Assembly (NCBI GenBank): GCA_902399975.1
Contig: CABOHA010000001.1
Span: 1,079,397-1,143,396, forward strand
Reading direction: 5' to 3'
DNA from: Coriobacteriaceae bacterium
Lineage (GTDB): Bacteria > Actinomycetota > Coriobacteriia > Coriobacteriales > Coriobacteriaceae
DNA length: 64,000 bases
Positions 42,675 through 51,059 of the stretch are shown here, in pieces. How positions within the stretch are numbered: position 1 is the first letter of the stretch; each line of letters starts with the position of its first letter. The position numbers and the translations under genes were made by a program. Below the pieces are notes generated by a model, which saw nothing but the letters and a program-made list of their open reading frames with translations, made no database searches and was not told the DNA's origin.

Positions 42675-44033
42675 CTAGCGCAGCAGGCCGGCCACTTCGC
42701 CGGCTAGGGTGATGGTACCGGCTGCTACGAAAGGCTCGCCCGCGGCATCGAAGGCGGCGAGAGCCTCGGATACACTAGGGTACACACCTGCGAGCTTATC
42801 GGCGTCCACAAGACCAGCGAGCTCCTCTGCCGGCAGGGCGCGATCGGAATCGGTCTGCGTCACGACCACGCGCGGGAAGGCCGGAATCAGCACGTCAACG
42901 ATACCCGCCACATCCTTGTCGGCCAGCGCGGCGCACAGCAATGTGGGGCGGTTTTCCACGCACGGATCAATCTCGTCCAGTGCGCTCACAAAGTTCTCGC
43001 AGCTCTGGGGGTTATGGCAGGCATCAATCAGCTTGAGCGGATCGGTTTCCAGTACATCAAAGCGACCCGGCGTGGGGCAACCCATAAGCGAGGCATCGAG
43101 CTTGTCGTGGTCGAGCTCGCGGCCCAGATAACCCTCGCACAGCATAATCGCGCACGCAGCATTCTGCGGCTGATACGCCGGCTTGACCATGCTCGACGTA
43201 TAGATCGCACGCGGCGTGGTGCAGCTAAACTCCACCGTATCGCCCACGTGGGCCGGCACCTTAGTCGTGGAGTGGCTCACCACGAGCGGCACGATGTCGC
43301 AATCGCGGCAGCGGGCATCCATGACGCGCTGAACACTCGGCTCATGCGTGCCCTCGCCCAGCACAACCAGGCGTCCGGGCTTAATGACCGCGGCCTTCTC
43401 CCCTGAAATGGCCTCGAGCGTGTCGCCCAAAATGCGCGTGTGGTCGAGCCCGATGCCCGTAATAGCAACGGCAACGGGATCGGTCGCACTCGTGGCGTCC
43501 CAACGACCGCCCATACCGACCTCGAGCACGGCGACGTCCACGCGAGCCTCGGCAAACACCACGAGCGCAGCGGCCGTCAACAGGTCAAACGGCGTGATGG
43601 TATAGGCGCGCTCCCCCGCCGCCACACGGCGTGCATTCACGCGATGTCCCGCCTCGACAGCTGCCGAAACGCCACGGGCAAAGGCGTCATCGCTCACGAC
43701 GCGGCCATCGACCTCCATGCGCTCGGGATAGCGAACAAGCTGCGGCGACGTATACAGTGCGCACTTGAGTCCCTCGCCGCGAAGGATGGCAGCCGAAAAA
43801 CGCGTAGTCGAAGTCTTGCCATTGGTACCGGCAACCTGAATGCAATCAAAATACTCATCCGGACGCCCCAGCTCATCGAGCATATCGACAACCGTCTCAA
43901 GCAGAGGCCCAGCATCCCCAGAGATCCGCCCCGTATCAGCAGCAAGTCCCACAGCCTCACCAAACGAAAGCAAATCAAACTCAAAAGGAACGGTATACAA
44001 GCCAGAACGCTTAGGCATTTTTAGAACCGCCAT
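42675..44033 (-). CDS. folC: Folylpolyglutamate/dihydrofolate synthase
   Basis: A 452-residue Mur-ligase-fold enzyme that adds glutamate to folates. The ATP loop is QVAGTNGKTSTTRFSAAIL near 65-83, the folate/Omega loop region is near 85-125 (YTSPQLVRYPERMEVDGRV), and the central GMGGRWDATS is near 174-183 with ITGIGLDHTRILG behind it. The C-terminal domain has DACHNPQSCENFVSALDE near 340. The gene stands alone on the minus strand, downstream of valS, with a large hairpin between them. Confidence 0.93.
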   Translation of the reverse strand: MAVLKMPKRSGLYTVPFEFDLLSFGEAVGLAADTGRISGDAGPLLETVVDMLDELGRPDEYFDCIQVAGTNGKTSTTRFSAAILRGEGLKCALYTSPQLVRYPERMEVDGRVVSDDAFARGVSAAVEAGHRVNARRVAAGERAYTITPFDLLTAAALVVFAEARVDVAVLEVGMGGRWDATSATDPVAVAITGIGLDHTRILGDTLEAISGEKAAVIKPGRLVVLGEGTHEPSVQRVMDARCRDCDIVPLVVSHSTTKVPAHVGDTVEFSCTTPRAIYTSSMVKPAYQPQNAACAIMLCEGYLGRELDHDKLDASLMGCPTPGRFDVLETDPLKLIDACHNPQSCENFVSALDEIDPCVENRPTLLCAALADKDVAGIVDVLIPAFPRVVVTQTDSDRALPAEELAGLVDADKLAGVYPSVSEALAAFDAAGEPFVAAGTITLAGEVAGLLR

Positions 44034-44076
44034 TCATAGAAAAATAAAACAGTATAGGTTGAGGATAGTCAGCGAA

Positions 44077-44174
44077 AACGCCTCTGATGAGCCAAGGTGC
44101 CGTGAAACAAGGGCGCATAGGGCTTATGCCCATGCGCCCGAAGTTGAACGGCAGATTGGCCATCAGAGGCGTTT
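44077..44174. repeat. Nested long hairpin between valS and folC
   Basis: AAACGCCTCTGATG pairs with CATCAGAGGCGTTT, and the stem continues with GCCAA/TTGGC and TGCCGT/ACGGCA. Inside it GGGCGCAT/ATGCGCCC and GGGC/GCCC form a second hairpin. It is about 98 bp, suited to an RNA end or to a cruciform. Confidence 0.8.
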
Positions 44175-44189
44175 GCAGCGTCGAGTCAG

Positions 44190-44211
44190 CCGCCGTTCGT
44201 TAGAACGGCGG
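44190..44211 (-). terminator. Hairpin behind valS
   Basis: CCGCCGTTC and GAACGGCGG (44190-44198, 44203-44211) pair perfectly with a 4-nt loop, 54 bp beyond the valS stop. There is no T-run, so it may block 3' exonucleases or assist termination. Confidence 0.6.
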
Positions 44212-44264
44212 AATAGGTGTCCGCAGTAGCGAGCAAAGCGTCGGGACGCGCCCCAGAGTAAACC

Positions 44265-46961
44265 TTACGAGAAGTCAGCAACCTGAGCAGTCAGCGCCGC
44301 CAGGATCTCCTTGAGCTCAGCTGCACGGTCCCTCTTCTTCTGGACCACCGCGGGCGCGGCCTTGGCCACAAAGCCCTCGTTGGCGAGCGTCTTCTCGCAG
44401 CCGGCGAGCTCCTTCTGGGCCGCGGCAATCTCTTTCTCCAGGCGCGCCTTCTCGGCCGAAAGGTCAACCTTGCCCTCGAGAACCACAAAGACCTCGACGC
44501 CGCTGTCGACCACGGCAATGCTCGCCGCCGGCTTCTCAACGTCAGTGCCCATAACCAGCGAAGCCGTGTTGGCCAGCGGCTCAATCGTGGAGCGCAGGCT
44601 CTCGAGCTTCTCGATGTCCTCGGCACCGGCGCGCACGACCACGTCGAGCTCCGCCTTGGGGCTTAAGCGATAACGCGAACGCGTGGCGCGGGCGGCGGAA
44701 ACGACGGTACGGCACAGCTCAAACGCGCGCTCGGCGGGCTCGTCGACGTACTTGGCGTAGTCGGCGGGCTCGGGCCACTTGGCGATCATGAGCGCCTCGG
44801 CGCGATCCACGTTGCCCTCGGCATCCAGGTCGAGCACGCTCGCCGGCATGTTGTCCCAGATCTCCTCGGTGACAAACGGCATGAGCGGGTGCATCAGGCG
44901 AATGGAGGTATCGAGCACAAAGATCAGGTTGCGCTGCGCCTGCAGACGGCCCTCGCCCTTCAGGCGGGCCTTGGTGACCTCGACGTACCAGTCGCAGACC
45001 TCGTTCCAGAAGAACTGCTGCACGCCGCGGGCCATATCGCCAAAGGTGTACTTCTCGATGCCCTCGGTGACCATCTTTACGGCCTTGGCCAGACGGCTGA
45101 ACATCCAGGCGTCTGCCGGCGTCTCCACGACGGGCTCGCCGGGCATGTAGCCCTCCATGTTCATAAGCAGGAAGCGGCTGGCGTTCCAGATCTTGGTCAC
45201 AAACGACTTGGCCTGCTCGGTGCGCGGGCTGTCGATAAGCTTCTTGGTCTTCTTGTCGATGTTCGCGTCGAACTTGACGTCCTGGTTGTTGGTGCACAGC
45301 GTAAGCAGGTTGTAGCGCATGGCGTCGGCTCCGTACATGCCGATGAGGTCCATGGGGTCAACGCCGTTGCCCTTGGACTTGGACATGCGGCTGCCGTCCT
45401 TGGCCAAGATCGTCGGGTAAATGACGACGTCCTTAAACGGCACCTCGTCCAAGAAGTACAGCGAGCTCATGACCATGCGGGCGACCCACAGCGCGATGAT
45501 GTCGCGTGCGGTGACGAGCGCCGTCGTGGGGTGATGGCCCTCGAGCAGCTCCGGCTTTTGCGGCCAGCCCTGCGTGGCGAAGGTCCACAGCTGCGAGCTG
45601 AACCAGGTGTCCAGCACGTTCTCGTCCTGATGCACGTGATGGCCGCCGCACTTGGGACACACATCGGTGTCCTCGGTCAGGGCGTCCTCCCAGCCGCAGT
45701 CCTCGCAGTAGAACACGGGGATGCGATGGCCCCACCACAGCTGGCGCGAGATGCACCAGTCCTTGAGGTTCTCCATCCAGGTGGTGTAGGTCTGCGTCCA
45801 GCGCGCGGGGTGGAAGGTGACCTTGCCGGAGTTGACGGCGTCGAGCGCCGGTCCCTTGAGCTTGTCGACGGCCACGAACCACTGCTCGGACAGCCACGGC
45901 TCCAGGGCGGAGTCGCAACGGTAGCAGTGCATGACGGAGTGGTCGAGGTCCTCGACGTGATCGAGCAGGCCGTGCTCGTCGAACCACTTGATGACGGCCT
46001 CGCGGCACTCGTCGCGGTTCATGCCGGTGAACTCACCGTAGCCCTCGACGACCACCGCGTGCTCGTCAAAGATATTAATCTGCGGCAGGTCGTGGGCCTG
46101 ACCCATGGCGTAGTCGTTGGGGTCGTGTGCCGGGGTGACCTTAACAAAGCCGGAACCAAAGTTGGCGTCGACGTGCCAATCCTCAAAAATGGGGATCTCG
46201 CGGTCGACGATGGGGAGCTTGACGGTCTTACCCACGAAGGCGGCCTTCTCGGGATCCTTCGGGGAGACGGCGACGCCCGTGTCGCCGAGCATGGTCTCGG
46301 GGCGCGTGGTGGCGACGACGATGTAGTCCTGGCCGTTGACCGGCTCGGTCAGCGGGTAGCGCAGGTGCCACAAGTGGCCCTTCTCGTCCTTGTACTCGGC
46401 CTCGTCGTCCGAGATAGCGGTGGTGCAGTTGGGGCACCAGTTGACGATGCGCTTGCCACGATAGATCAGACCGTCGTGGTACCAGTCGCAGAAGACCTTA
46501 CGCACAGCCTGGGCGTAATCCTCGTCCATGGTGAAGCGCTCGTTGTCGAAGTCGACGGAGCAGCCCATACGCTTGATCTGCTCGACAATGATGCCGCCGT
46601 ACTCGTGGGTCCAATCCCAGCAGGCGTCGACAAACTTGTCGCGGCCAATCTCCAGGCGGCTGATGCCCTCGCTCTTGAGCTTTTTGTCGACCTTAGTCTG
46701 CGTGGCGATACCGGCGTGATCGGTACCCAGCACCCAGCGCGTGGACTTGCCGCGCATGCGGGCCATACGAATGATGGCGTCCTGGATGGAGTCGTCGGTG
46801 GCGTGACCCATGTGGAGCTTGCCGGTCACGTTGGGAGGCGGAATGGTGACGGTGCAGTCGCCCACACCCTCACGGCGCTTGTAGTAGCCGCCGTCGAGCC
46901 ACTTCTGCAGGATCGCCGGCTCGTTGGTCGACGGATCGTAGTTCTTGGGCATCTCTTCCAT
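44265..46961 (-). CDS. valS: Valine-tRNA ligase
   Basis: An 898-residue class I synthetase. The HIGH-type motif PNVTGKLHMGHATDDSIQDA is near 44-63, the editing domain with ATTRPETMLGDTGVAVSP near 220-237, and the zinc-like segment CEDCGWEDALTEDTDVCPKC near 417-436. The KMSKS-type motif is DGSRMSKSKGNGVDP near 535-549, followed by the anticodon domain. The C-terminal coiled coil is AEKARLEKEIAAAQKELAGC. It charges tRNA-Val and deacylates misformed Thr-tRNA. The ATG follows AAGGGAGAGATAT. A 26-bp perfect inverted repeat occupies its leader. Confidence 0.97.
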   Translation of the reverse strand: MEEMPKNYDPSTNEPAILQKWLDGGYYKRREGVGDCTVTIPPPNVTGKLHMGHATDDSIQDAIIRMARMRGKSTRWVLGTDHAGIATQTKVDKKLKSEGISRLEIGRDKFVDACWDWTHEYGGIIVEQIKRMGCSVDFDNERFTMDEDYAQAVRKVFCDWYHDGLIYRGKRIVNWCPNCTTAISDDEAEYKDEKGHLWHLRYPLTEPVNGQDYIVVATTRPETMLGDTGVAVSPKDPEKAAFVGKTVKLPIVDREIPIFEDWHVDANFGSGFVKVTPAHDPNDYAMGQAHDLPQINIFDEHAVVVEGYGEFTGMNRDECREAVIKWFDEHGLLDHVEDLDHSVMHCYRCDSALEPWLSEQWFVAVDKLKGPALDAVNSGKVTFHPARWTQTYTTWMENLKDWCISRQLWWGHRIPVFYCEDCGWEDALTEDTDVCPKCGGHHVHQDENVLDTWFSSQLWTFATQGWPQKPELLEGHHPTTALVTARDIIALWVARMVMSSLYFLDEVPFKDVVIYPTILAKDGSRMSKSKGNGVDPMDLIGMYGADAMRYNLLTLCTNNQDVKFDANIDKKTKKLIDSPRTEQAKSFVTKIWNASRFLLMNMEGYMPGEPVVETPADAWMFSRLAKAVKMVTEGIEKYTFGDMARGVQQFFWNEVCDWYVEVTKARLKGEGRLQAQRNLIFVLDTSIRLMHPLMPFVTEEIWDNMPASVLDLDAEGNVDRAEALMIAKWPEPADYAKYVDEPAERAFELCRTVVSAARATRSRYRLSPKAELDVVVRAGAEDIEKLESLRSTIEPLANTASLVMGTDVEKPAASIAVVDSGVEVFVVLEGKVDLSAEKARLEKEIAAAQKELAGCEKTLANEGFVAKAAPAVVQKKRDRAAELKEILAALTAQVADFS

Positions 46962-46981
46962 ATATCTCTCCCTTGCCCGTC

Positions 46982-47097
46982 GGGGAGGAATGTAGGCCCG
47001 ATTTTCGCTCGGTCAGGTCCTGGGCTCGCTCGAAGACCACATTAAGTGGTCTTCGGCTCGTGCGGAATCTACGAAAATCGGGCCTACATTCCTCCCC
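46982..47097 (-). promoter_or_regulatory. 116-bp hairpin element in the valS leader
   Basis: Two perfect 26-bp arms (46982-47007 and 47072-47097) enclose a further hairpin GAAGACCAC/GTGGTCTTC. The element ends 21 bp before the valS start on the transcribed strand. It lacks the usual T-box order of specifier loop and UGGN bulge, so a T-box is unlikely. It could be a mobile mini-element or a translation control. Confidence 0.75.
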
Positions 47098-47193
47098 TTA
47101 GGTATCGATTACTTCAGTCTGAATTGACTTTGCCGAGGCTTAAACAAACACACAGAATAGCACAGGTAGTTGGGGTTATTGCGTATATATAAA

Positions 47194-47225
47194 ATAGCCT
47201 CCGACCGCGGGTGGTCGGAGGCTAT
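47194..47225 (-). terminator. Terminator of the clpP-clpX unit
   Basis: ATAGCCTCCGACC and GGTCGGAGGCTAT pair over 13 bp (47194-47206 with 47213-47225) with a 6-nt loop. On the minus strand TTTTATATATA follows. It lies 24 bp beyond clpX. Confidence 0.9.
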
Positions 47226-47248
47226 CGACAAAAACGTTTTGACAGGTT

Positions 47249-48661
47249 TTAGCCGTAGATGCGCTGGGGCTGCTCTTCGCCCTTTACGGAGGCTTCGGTT
47301 ACGACGACCTTGGTGACGCCTTCCTCACTGGGCAGGTCGAACATCGTCTGCTGCAGCACGTCCTCGCAGATGGCGCGCAGGCCGCGGGCGCCGGTCTTGC
47401 GGGCGAGCGCCATGCGGGCGATCTCGTGCAGGGCCGCGTCCTCAAACTCAAGATCGACATCCTCGAGCTGGAACATCTTGCGGTACTGGCGCACCACGGC
47501 GTTCTTGGGCTCGGTCAGGATCGACACCAGGTCGTCCTCATCGAGCGCCTGCGTCTGGGTGACGACGGGCGTACGGCCCACGAACTCGGGGATCATGCCA
47601 AAGGCGTTGAGGTCCTGCGGGAGCACCTGGCGCAGCAGGTCGTTCTCGTCGACCGAGGTGGGGCCGGCGATCTCGGAGTTAAAGCCCACGCCCTTGTTGC
47701 CCACGCGATCGGCAATGATCTTGTCCAGACCCACAAAGGCACCGCCGCAGATGAACAGGATGTTCGTCGTGTCGATCTGCAGCAGCTCCTGCTGGGGATG
47801 CTTGCGGCCGCCGGTGGGCGGAACGCTTGCCACCGTGCCCTCAAGAATCTTCAGCAGTGCCTGCTGAACGCCCTCGCCCGAAACATCGCGGGTGATGGAG
47901 AGGTTCTCTGCCTTGCGGGCGATCTTGTCGATCTCGTCCACATAGATAATACCGACCTGTGCACGCTCAATGTCGCCATCAGCGGCGTTGATGAGCTTGA
48001 GCAGGATGTTCTCCACGTCCTCGCCCACGTAACCAGCCTCGGTAAGCGCGGTGGCGTCGGCGATAGCAAACGGCACCTCGAGGATGCGCGCGAGCGTCTG
48101 GGCCAGCAGCGTCTTACCGGTACCGGTGGGACCGAGCAGCAAAATGTTGGACTTGGCGAGCTCCACCTCGTCCATATCGTCGTCAAACTGGCCGCCCATA
48201 CCCGAGGCTTCGTCAAAGGCGGACACCGCGGCGCCGCCCTCGATCACGCGTCGGTAGTGGTTGTACACGGCCACCGACATGGCGCGCTTGGCGTCCTCCT
48301 GGCCCATAACATAGGCCGAAAGCTCATCATAGATCTCGTGCGGCGTCGGCACGTGCGTGATGACCTGACGGTCGTCCTCGAGCTCAAAGCCCTCGGCCTC
48401 GGGATCCACAGCGGGCTGAGACGCGGCCTGGCCGTGATCATTGAGGAAGCCCGGCAGCTTGCCGTTGCGGGCAGCATCCATAAAGTCCGAAGCCAGCGAC
48501 TCCTCCAGGATCTCGGAGCAGGCGGCAACGCACTCGTCGCAGATAAAGATATTGGTCGGGCCCTTTACAAGGCGGCGAACCTGCCCCTGCTCTTTTCCGC
48601 AGAAGGAGCAGCGGATGGGGTTGCCGCTCTCGTCGAAGTTATCCTGCATGTTACCGGCCAT
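47249..48661 (-). CDS. clpX: ClpX unfoldase subunit of ClpXP
   Basis: A 470-residue AAA+ protein. The zinc-binding N-domain has [10 protein letters not shown] and [12 protein letters not shown] (four Cys). Walker A is [19 protein letters not shown] near 180-198, Walker [17 protein letters not shown], and the pore region with [23 protein letters not shown]/ClpP-binding loop residues are expected after the [11 protein letters not shown] region. It unfolds tagged proteins and feeds them into ClpP. The ATG at 48661 follows AAGGACGCCTAGG, one base after the clpP stop; the frame start at 48700 lies inside clpP. Confidence 0.96.
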   Translation of the reverse strand: MAGNMQDNFDESGNPIRCSFCGKEQGQVRRLVKGPTNIFICDECVAACSEILEESLASDFMDAARNGKLPGFLNDHGQAASQPAVDPEAEGFELEDDRQVITHVPTPHEIYDELSAYVMGQEDAKRAMSVAVYNHYRRVIEGGAAVSAFDEASGMGGQFDDDMDEVELAKSNILLLGPTGTGKTLLAQTLARILEVPFAIADATALTEAGYVGEDVENILLKLINAADGDIERAQVGIIYVDEIDKIARKAENLSITRDVSGEGVQQALLKILEGTVASVPPTGGRKHPQQELLQIDTTNILFICGGAFVGLDKIIADRVGNKGVGFNSEIAGPTSVDENDLLRQVLPQDLNAFGMIPEFVGRTPVVTQTQALDEDDLVSILTEPKNAVVRQYRKMFQLEDVDLEFEDAALHEIARMALARKTGARGLRAICEDVLQQTMFDLPSEEGVTKVVVTEASVKGEEQPQRIYG

Positions 48662-48662
48662 C

Positions 48663-49295
48663 CTAGGCGTCCTTCGCGGCGAGGTCGCGCGAGGTGACAA
48701 TGCGGTCGATCAGACCGTAGTCGAGGGCCTCGGCAGCGGTCAGGTAGTTGTCGCGCTCGGTGTCGGCCTGGACCTTCTCGATTGGCTGGCCCGAGGCATC
48801 GGACAGAATCTGGTTGAGCTCGCGACGGGTCTTCTTGATCTCCTCGGCCACGATCTCGATCTCGGTCTGCTGGCCCTGCGCACCTCCGCTGGGCTGGTGA
48901 ATCATGACCTTGGAGTGCGGCAGGCAGAAGCGCTTGCCCTTGGCGCCGGCCGAAAGCAGCACGGCGGCCATGGACGCGGCCATACCGACGCAGATGGTGG
49001 AGACCTGCGGCTTAATGAAGTTCATGGTGTCCAGAATCGCCAGGCCGGAGTATACCTCGCCACCGGGCGAATTGATGTAGAGCGAGATATCCTTCTCGGC
49101 ATCCTGGCTCTCAAGATGCAGCAGCTGGGCAACGACCAGGTTGGCGCTGACGGAGTTGATCTCCTCGCCCAAGAAGATAATGCGGTCGTTGAGCAGGCGC
49201 GAATAGATATCGTAGCTGCGCTCGCCGCGCGGCGTCTGCTCGATAACGTATGGCACGAGGGCGGAATCGAACTTAGCGATCATACGCATCTCCAT
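48663..49295 (-). CDS. clpP: ClpP protease subunit
   Basis: A 210-residue serine peptidase. The catalytic Ser lies in [20 protein letters not shown], the His in [20 protein letters not shown], and the Asp in [40 protein letters not shown] forms the oxyanion strand. The product assembles into a tetradecamer with ClpX. The ATG at 49295 ([10 protein letters not shown]) may be replaced by the ATG at MRMIAK or MIAKFD; the propeptide is short. It is the first gene of the clpP-clpX unit, downstream of the trigger factor gene. Confidence 0.96.
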   Translation of the reverse strand: MEMRMIAKFDSALVPYVIEQTPRGERSYDIYSRLLNDRIIFLGEEINSVSANLVVAQLLHLESQDAEKDISLYINSPGGEVYSGLAILDTMNFIKPQVSTICVGMAASMAAVLLSAGAKGKRFCLPHSKVMIHQPSGGAQGQQTEIEIVAEEIKKTRRELNQILSDASGQPIEKVQADTERDNYLTAAEALDYGLIDRIVTSRDLAAKDA

Positions 49296-49328
49296 TTCTC
49301 TTACGGACCAATAGTGGTTCTAGACAAA

Positions 49329-49414
49329 CGTACGGTGCCCGCATGCTATGCATTGGCTGGCACCGTACGAAGCAACCGGATAACCGGCTTATAACTTTAC
49401 CCCATCACGAGCGC
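49329..49414 (-). terminator. Two hairpins between tig and clpP
   Basis: CGTACGGTGCC/GGCACCGTACG (49329-49339 with 49359-49369, followed by TTTG on the minus strand) and CACGAGCGC/GCGCTCGTG (49406-49414 with 49421-49429) are both perfect. They probably limit read-through from tig. Confidence 0.55.
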
Positions 49415-49445
49415 ACGCAAGCGCTCGTGGGCAAGGTGGCGAGAA

Positions 49446-50744
49446 TTACTCGGCGTCCTTGGCGGTCTCGTCGACCTCGGTCACCTTGGCATTCTCGACC
49501 AGGTGATCGACGGCCTTGGAGCGACGGATGGACTCACGGACGGCAGGCATGCGGCCATCGGCGATGAACTCGGCCTTGGAAGCCTCGACGTCCTTGACGC
49601 CGGCCTTCTCGAACTCGGCGTTGATGTCGTCCTCGGTGACCTCGATCTTGAGCTCGCGGGCGAGGGCGTCCAGAGCCAGGGACTCACGGGCAACGTCGTT
49701 GGCCTGCTTATGCAGGTCGCCGATGAACTGCTCCATGGTCAGACCGGAAGCGGGCAGCCAGGTGTCCAGGGTCATGCCGCGGGCAGCAAGGTTGGACAGG
49801 AAGTTCTGGCCAAGCTCCTCAAAGACGGACTGCTCGTAGTCGGCGTCCATCTCGTCGAGCTGCAGACGCTCGGCGAGAGCGGAGACGCAACGGTTCTCCT
49901 TCTCGGCCGGCAGGCGGGAAGCCTTGTCCTGCTCGATCTCGATCTTGATGGCGTCGCGCATGGCGTCGATGCTGTCGAAGCCGAAGTCGGACTTGACAAG
50001 CTCGTCGGTGAGCTCGGGGGTGTTGCGGACCTTGATGCCCTTGACGGTGACCTCGACGGTGTGGGTCTCGGCCTCCTCGTCCTCCTCGACCTCGTCGGTC
50101 CAGGTGACGGTCTTGACGTCGTCAACGTTAGCGCCGATCAGGGCCTCGTTGAACTCCTTGGGATTGCTGTCGCTACCGGCGATGAGCATGCGGCCCTCGG
50201 CGGCGAAGTTGTCGGCGTTCTCGACGGCCTTGAGGTCGACGGTGACGTAGTCCTCGGCCTCGACGGCGCGACCCTCGACGTCCTCGAAGGTGGCGCGGTA
50301 GTTGAGGAGCATCTCGACCTGGTTGTTAATCTCGGACTCGGTGACCTCCGCGGGAGGCATCTCGATCTCGACGGCGTCGAAGGAGGAGAGCTCGGCAGCA
50401 GGACGCAGGGAGAACTCGACGGTGTAGGTGTAGTCCTCGTGATCCTTGGCGAGGTCGAGCTCCTTGTAGTCACCGCTCTTGGTGGGGACGATGTCCAGCT
50501 CGTTGAGGACGGCGGGCTCGTTGGCGGCGATCAGGTCGTTGGTGGCCTGAGCGAGGGTAGCCTCGGCGCCAAGAGCGGAATCGATGACCGGACGGGGAGC
50601 CTTGCCGGCACGGAAGCCCGGGAAGCGGTACTTCTTGGCGGTGTCCTTGTAGGCCTTCTTGATCGCGGCGTCGACGTCGGCGGCCGGGATGGTGACCGTA
50701 GCGGTGAGCTTGGCGTCCTTGACGTCAGAAGCGGTGATGTTCAA
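49446..50744 (-). CDS. tig: Trigger factor
   Basis: A 432-residue ribosome-bound chaperone and prolyl isomerase. The ribosome-binding loop PGFRAGKAPRPVIDSALGAE is near 40-59 (GFRxGKxP signature). The PPIase domain is near 160-245 and the helical C-domain fills the rest. I choose the TTG at 50744 (LNITASDVKD) because AGGAGG lies six bases before it; the GTG three bases earlier is too close and the open frame to 50801 has no ribosome site. It catches nascent chains and works beside ClpXP. The tRNA-Leu gene lies just upstream. Confidence 0.93.
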   Translation of the reverse strand: MNITASDVKDAKLTATVTIPAADVDAAIKKAYKDTAKKYRFPGFRAGKAPRPVIDSALGAEATLAQATNDLIAANEPAVLNELDIVPTKSGDYKELDLAKDHEDYTYTVEFSLRPAAELSSFDAVEIEMPPAEVTESEINNQVEMLLNYRATFEDVEGRAVEAEDYVTVDLKAVENADNFAAEGRMLIAGSDSNPKEFNEALIGANVDDVKTVTWTDEVEEDEEAETHTVEVTVKGIKVRNTPELTDELVKSDFGFDSIDAMRDAIKIEIEQDKASRLPAEKENRCVSALAERLQLDEMDADYEQSVFEELGQNFLSNLAARGMTLDTWLPASGLTMEQFIGDLHKQANDVARESLALDALARELKIEVTEDDINAEFEKAGVKDVEASKAEFIADGRMPAVRESIRRSKAVDHLVENAKVTEVDETAKDAE

Positions 50745-50838
50745 CACGTTCCTCCTCATACTGCCCAGCTTATCTGAGGTGCTGGTACCTTTATGCAACA
50801 AAGAGTCGCGACGGCCGAAGCCGACGCAGATGCGTTGG

Positions 50839-50919
50839 TGCGGGCGAAAGGACTCGAACCTTCACGGGAATCCCACCAGAACCTAAATCTGGCGCGTCTA
50901 CCAATTCCGCCACGCCCGC
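50839..50919 (-). tRNA. tRNA-Leu (anticodon UAG)
   Basis: The cloverleaf is clear: acceptor GCGGGCG/CGCCCGC, D arm GAATTGGTAGACGC, anticodon stem CCAGA/TCTGG with loop TTTAGGT (UAG), long variable arm TGGGATTCCCGTG and T arm GGTTCGAGTCC. The discriminator base is A. CCA is not encoded. Confidence 0.95.
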
Positions 50920-51059
50920 ATGAGCGCACAGACTAGGAATGATAGCAGATACGAACGACAAGCGCACGCACACGTTTTACAGGCTCACGACCTCACCACG
51001 AGTGCGAAAGGCGGGGCGAGTTGCCCCGCCCCGCCCATTACGACTTGTTCGCCGACCCG

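Noticed and set aside
44889-47045. 718-residue plus-strand frame
   Set aside because: Antisense shadow of valS, with no ribosome site and repetitive composition.
46962-47110. T-box riboswitch before valS
   Set aside because: The leader is a near-perfect long palindrome without a recognisable specifier loop and antiterminator bulge order.
49503-50777. 424-residue plus-strand frame
   Set aside because: Antisense shadow of the trigger factor gene.
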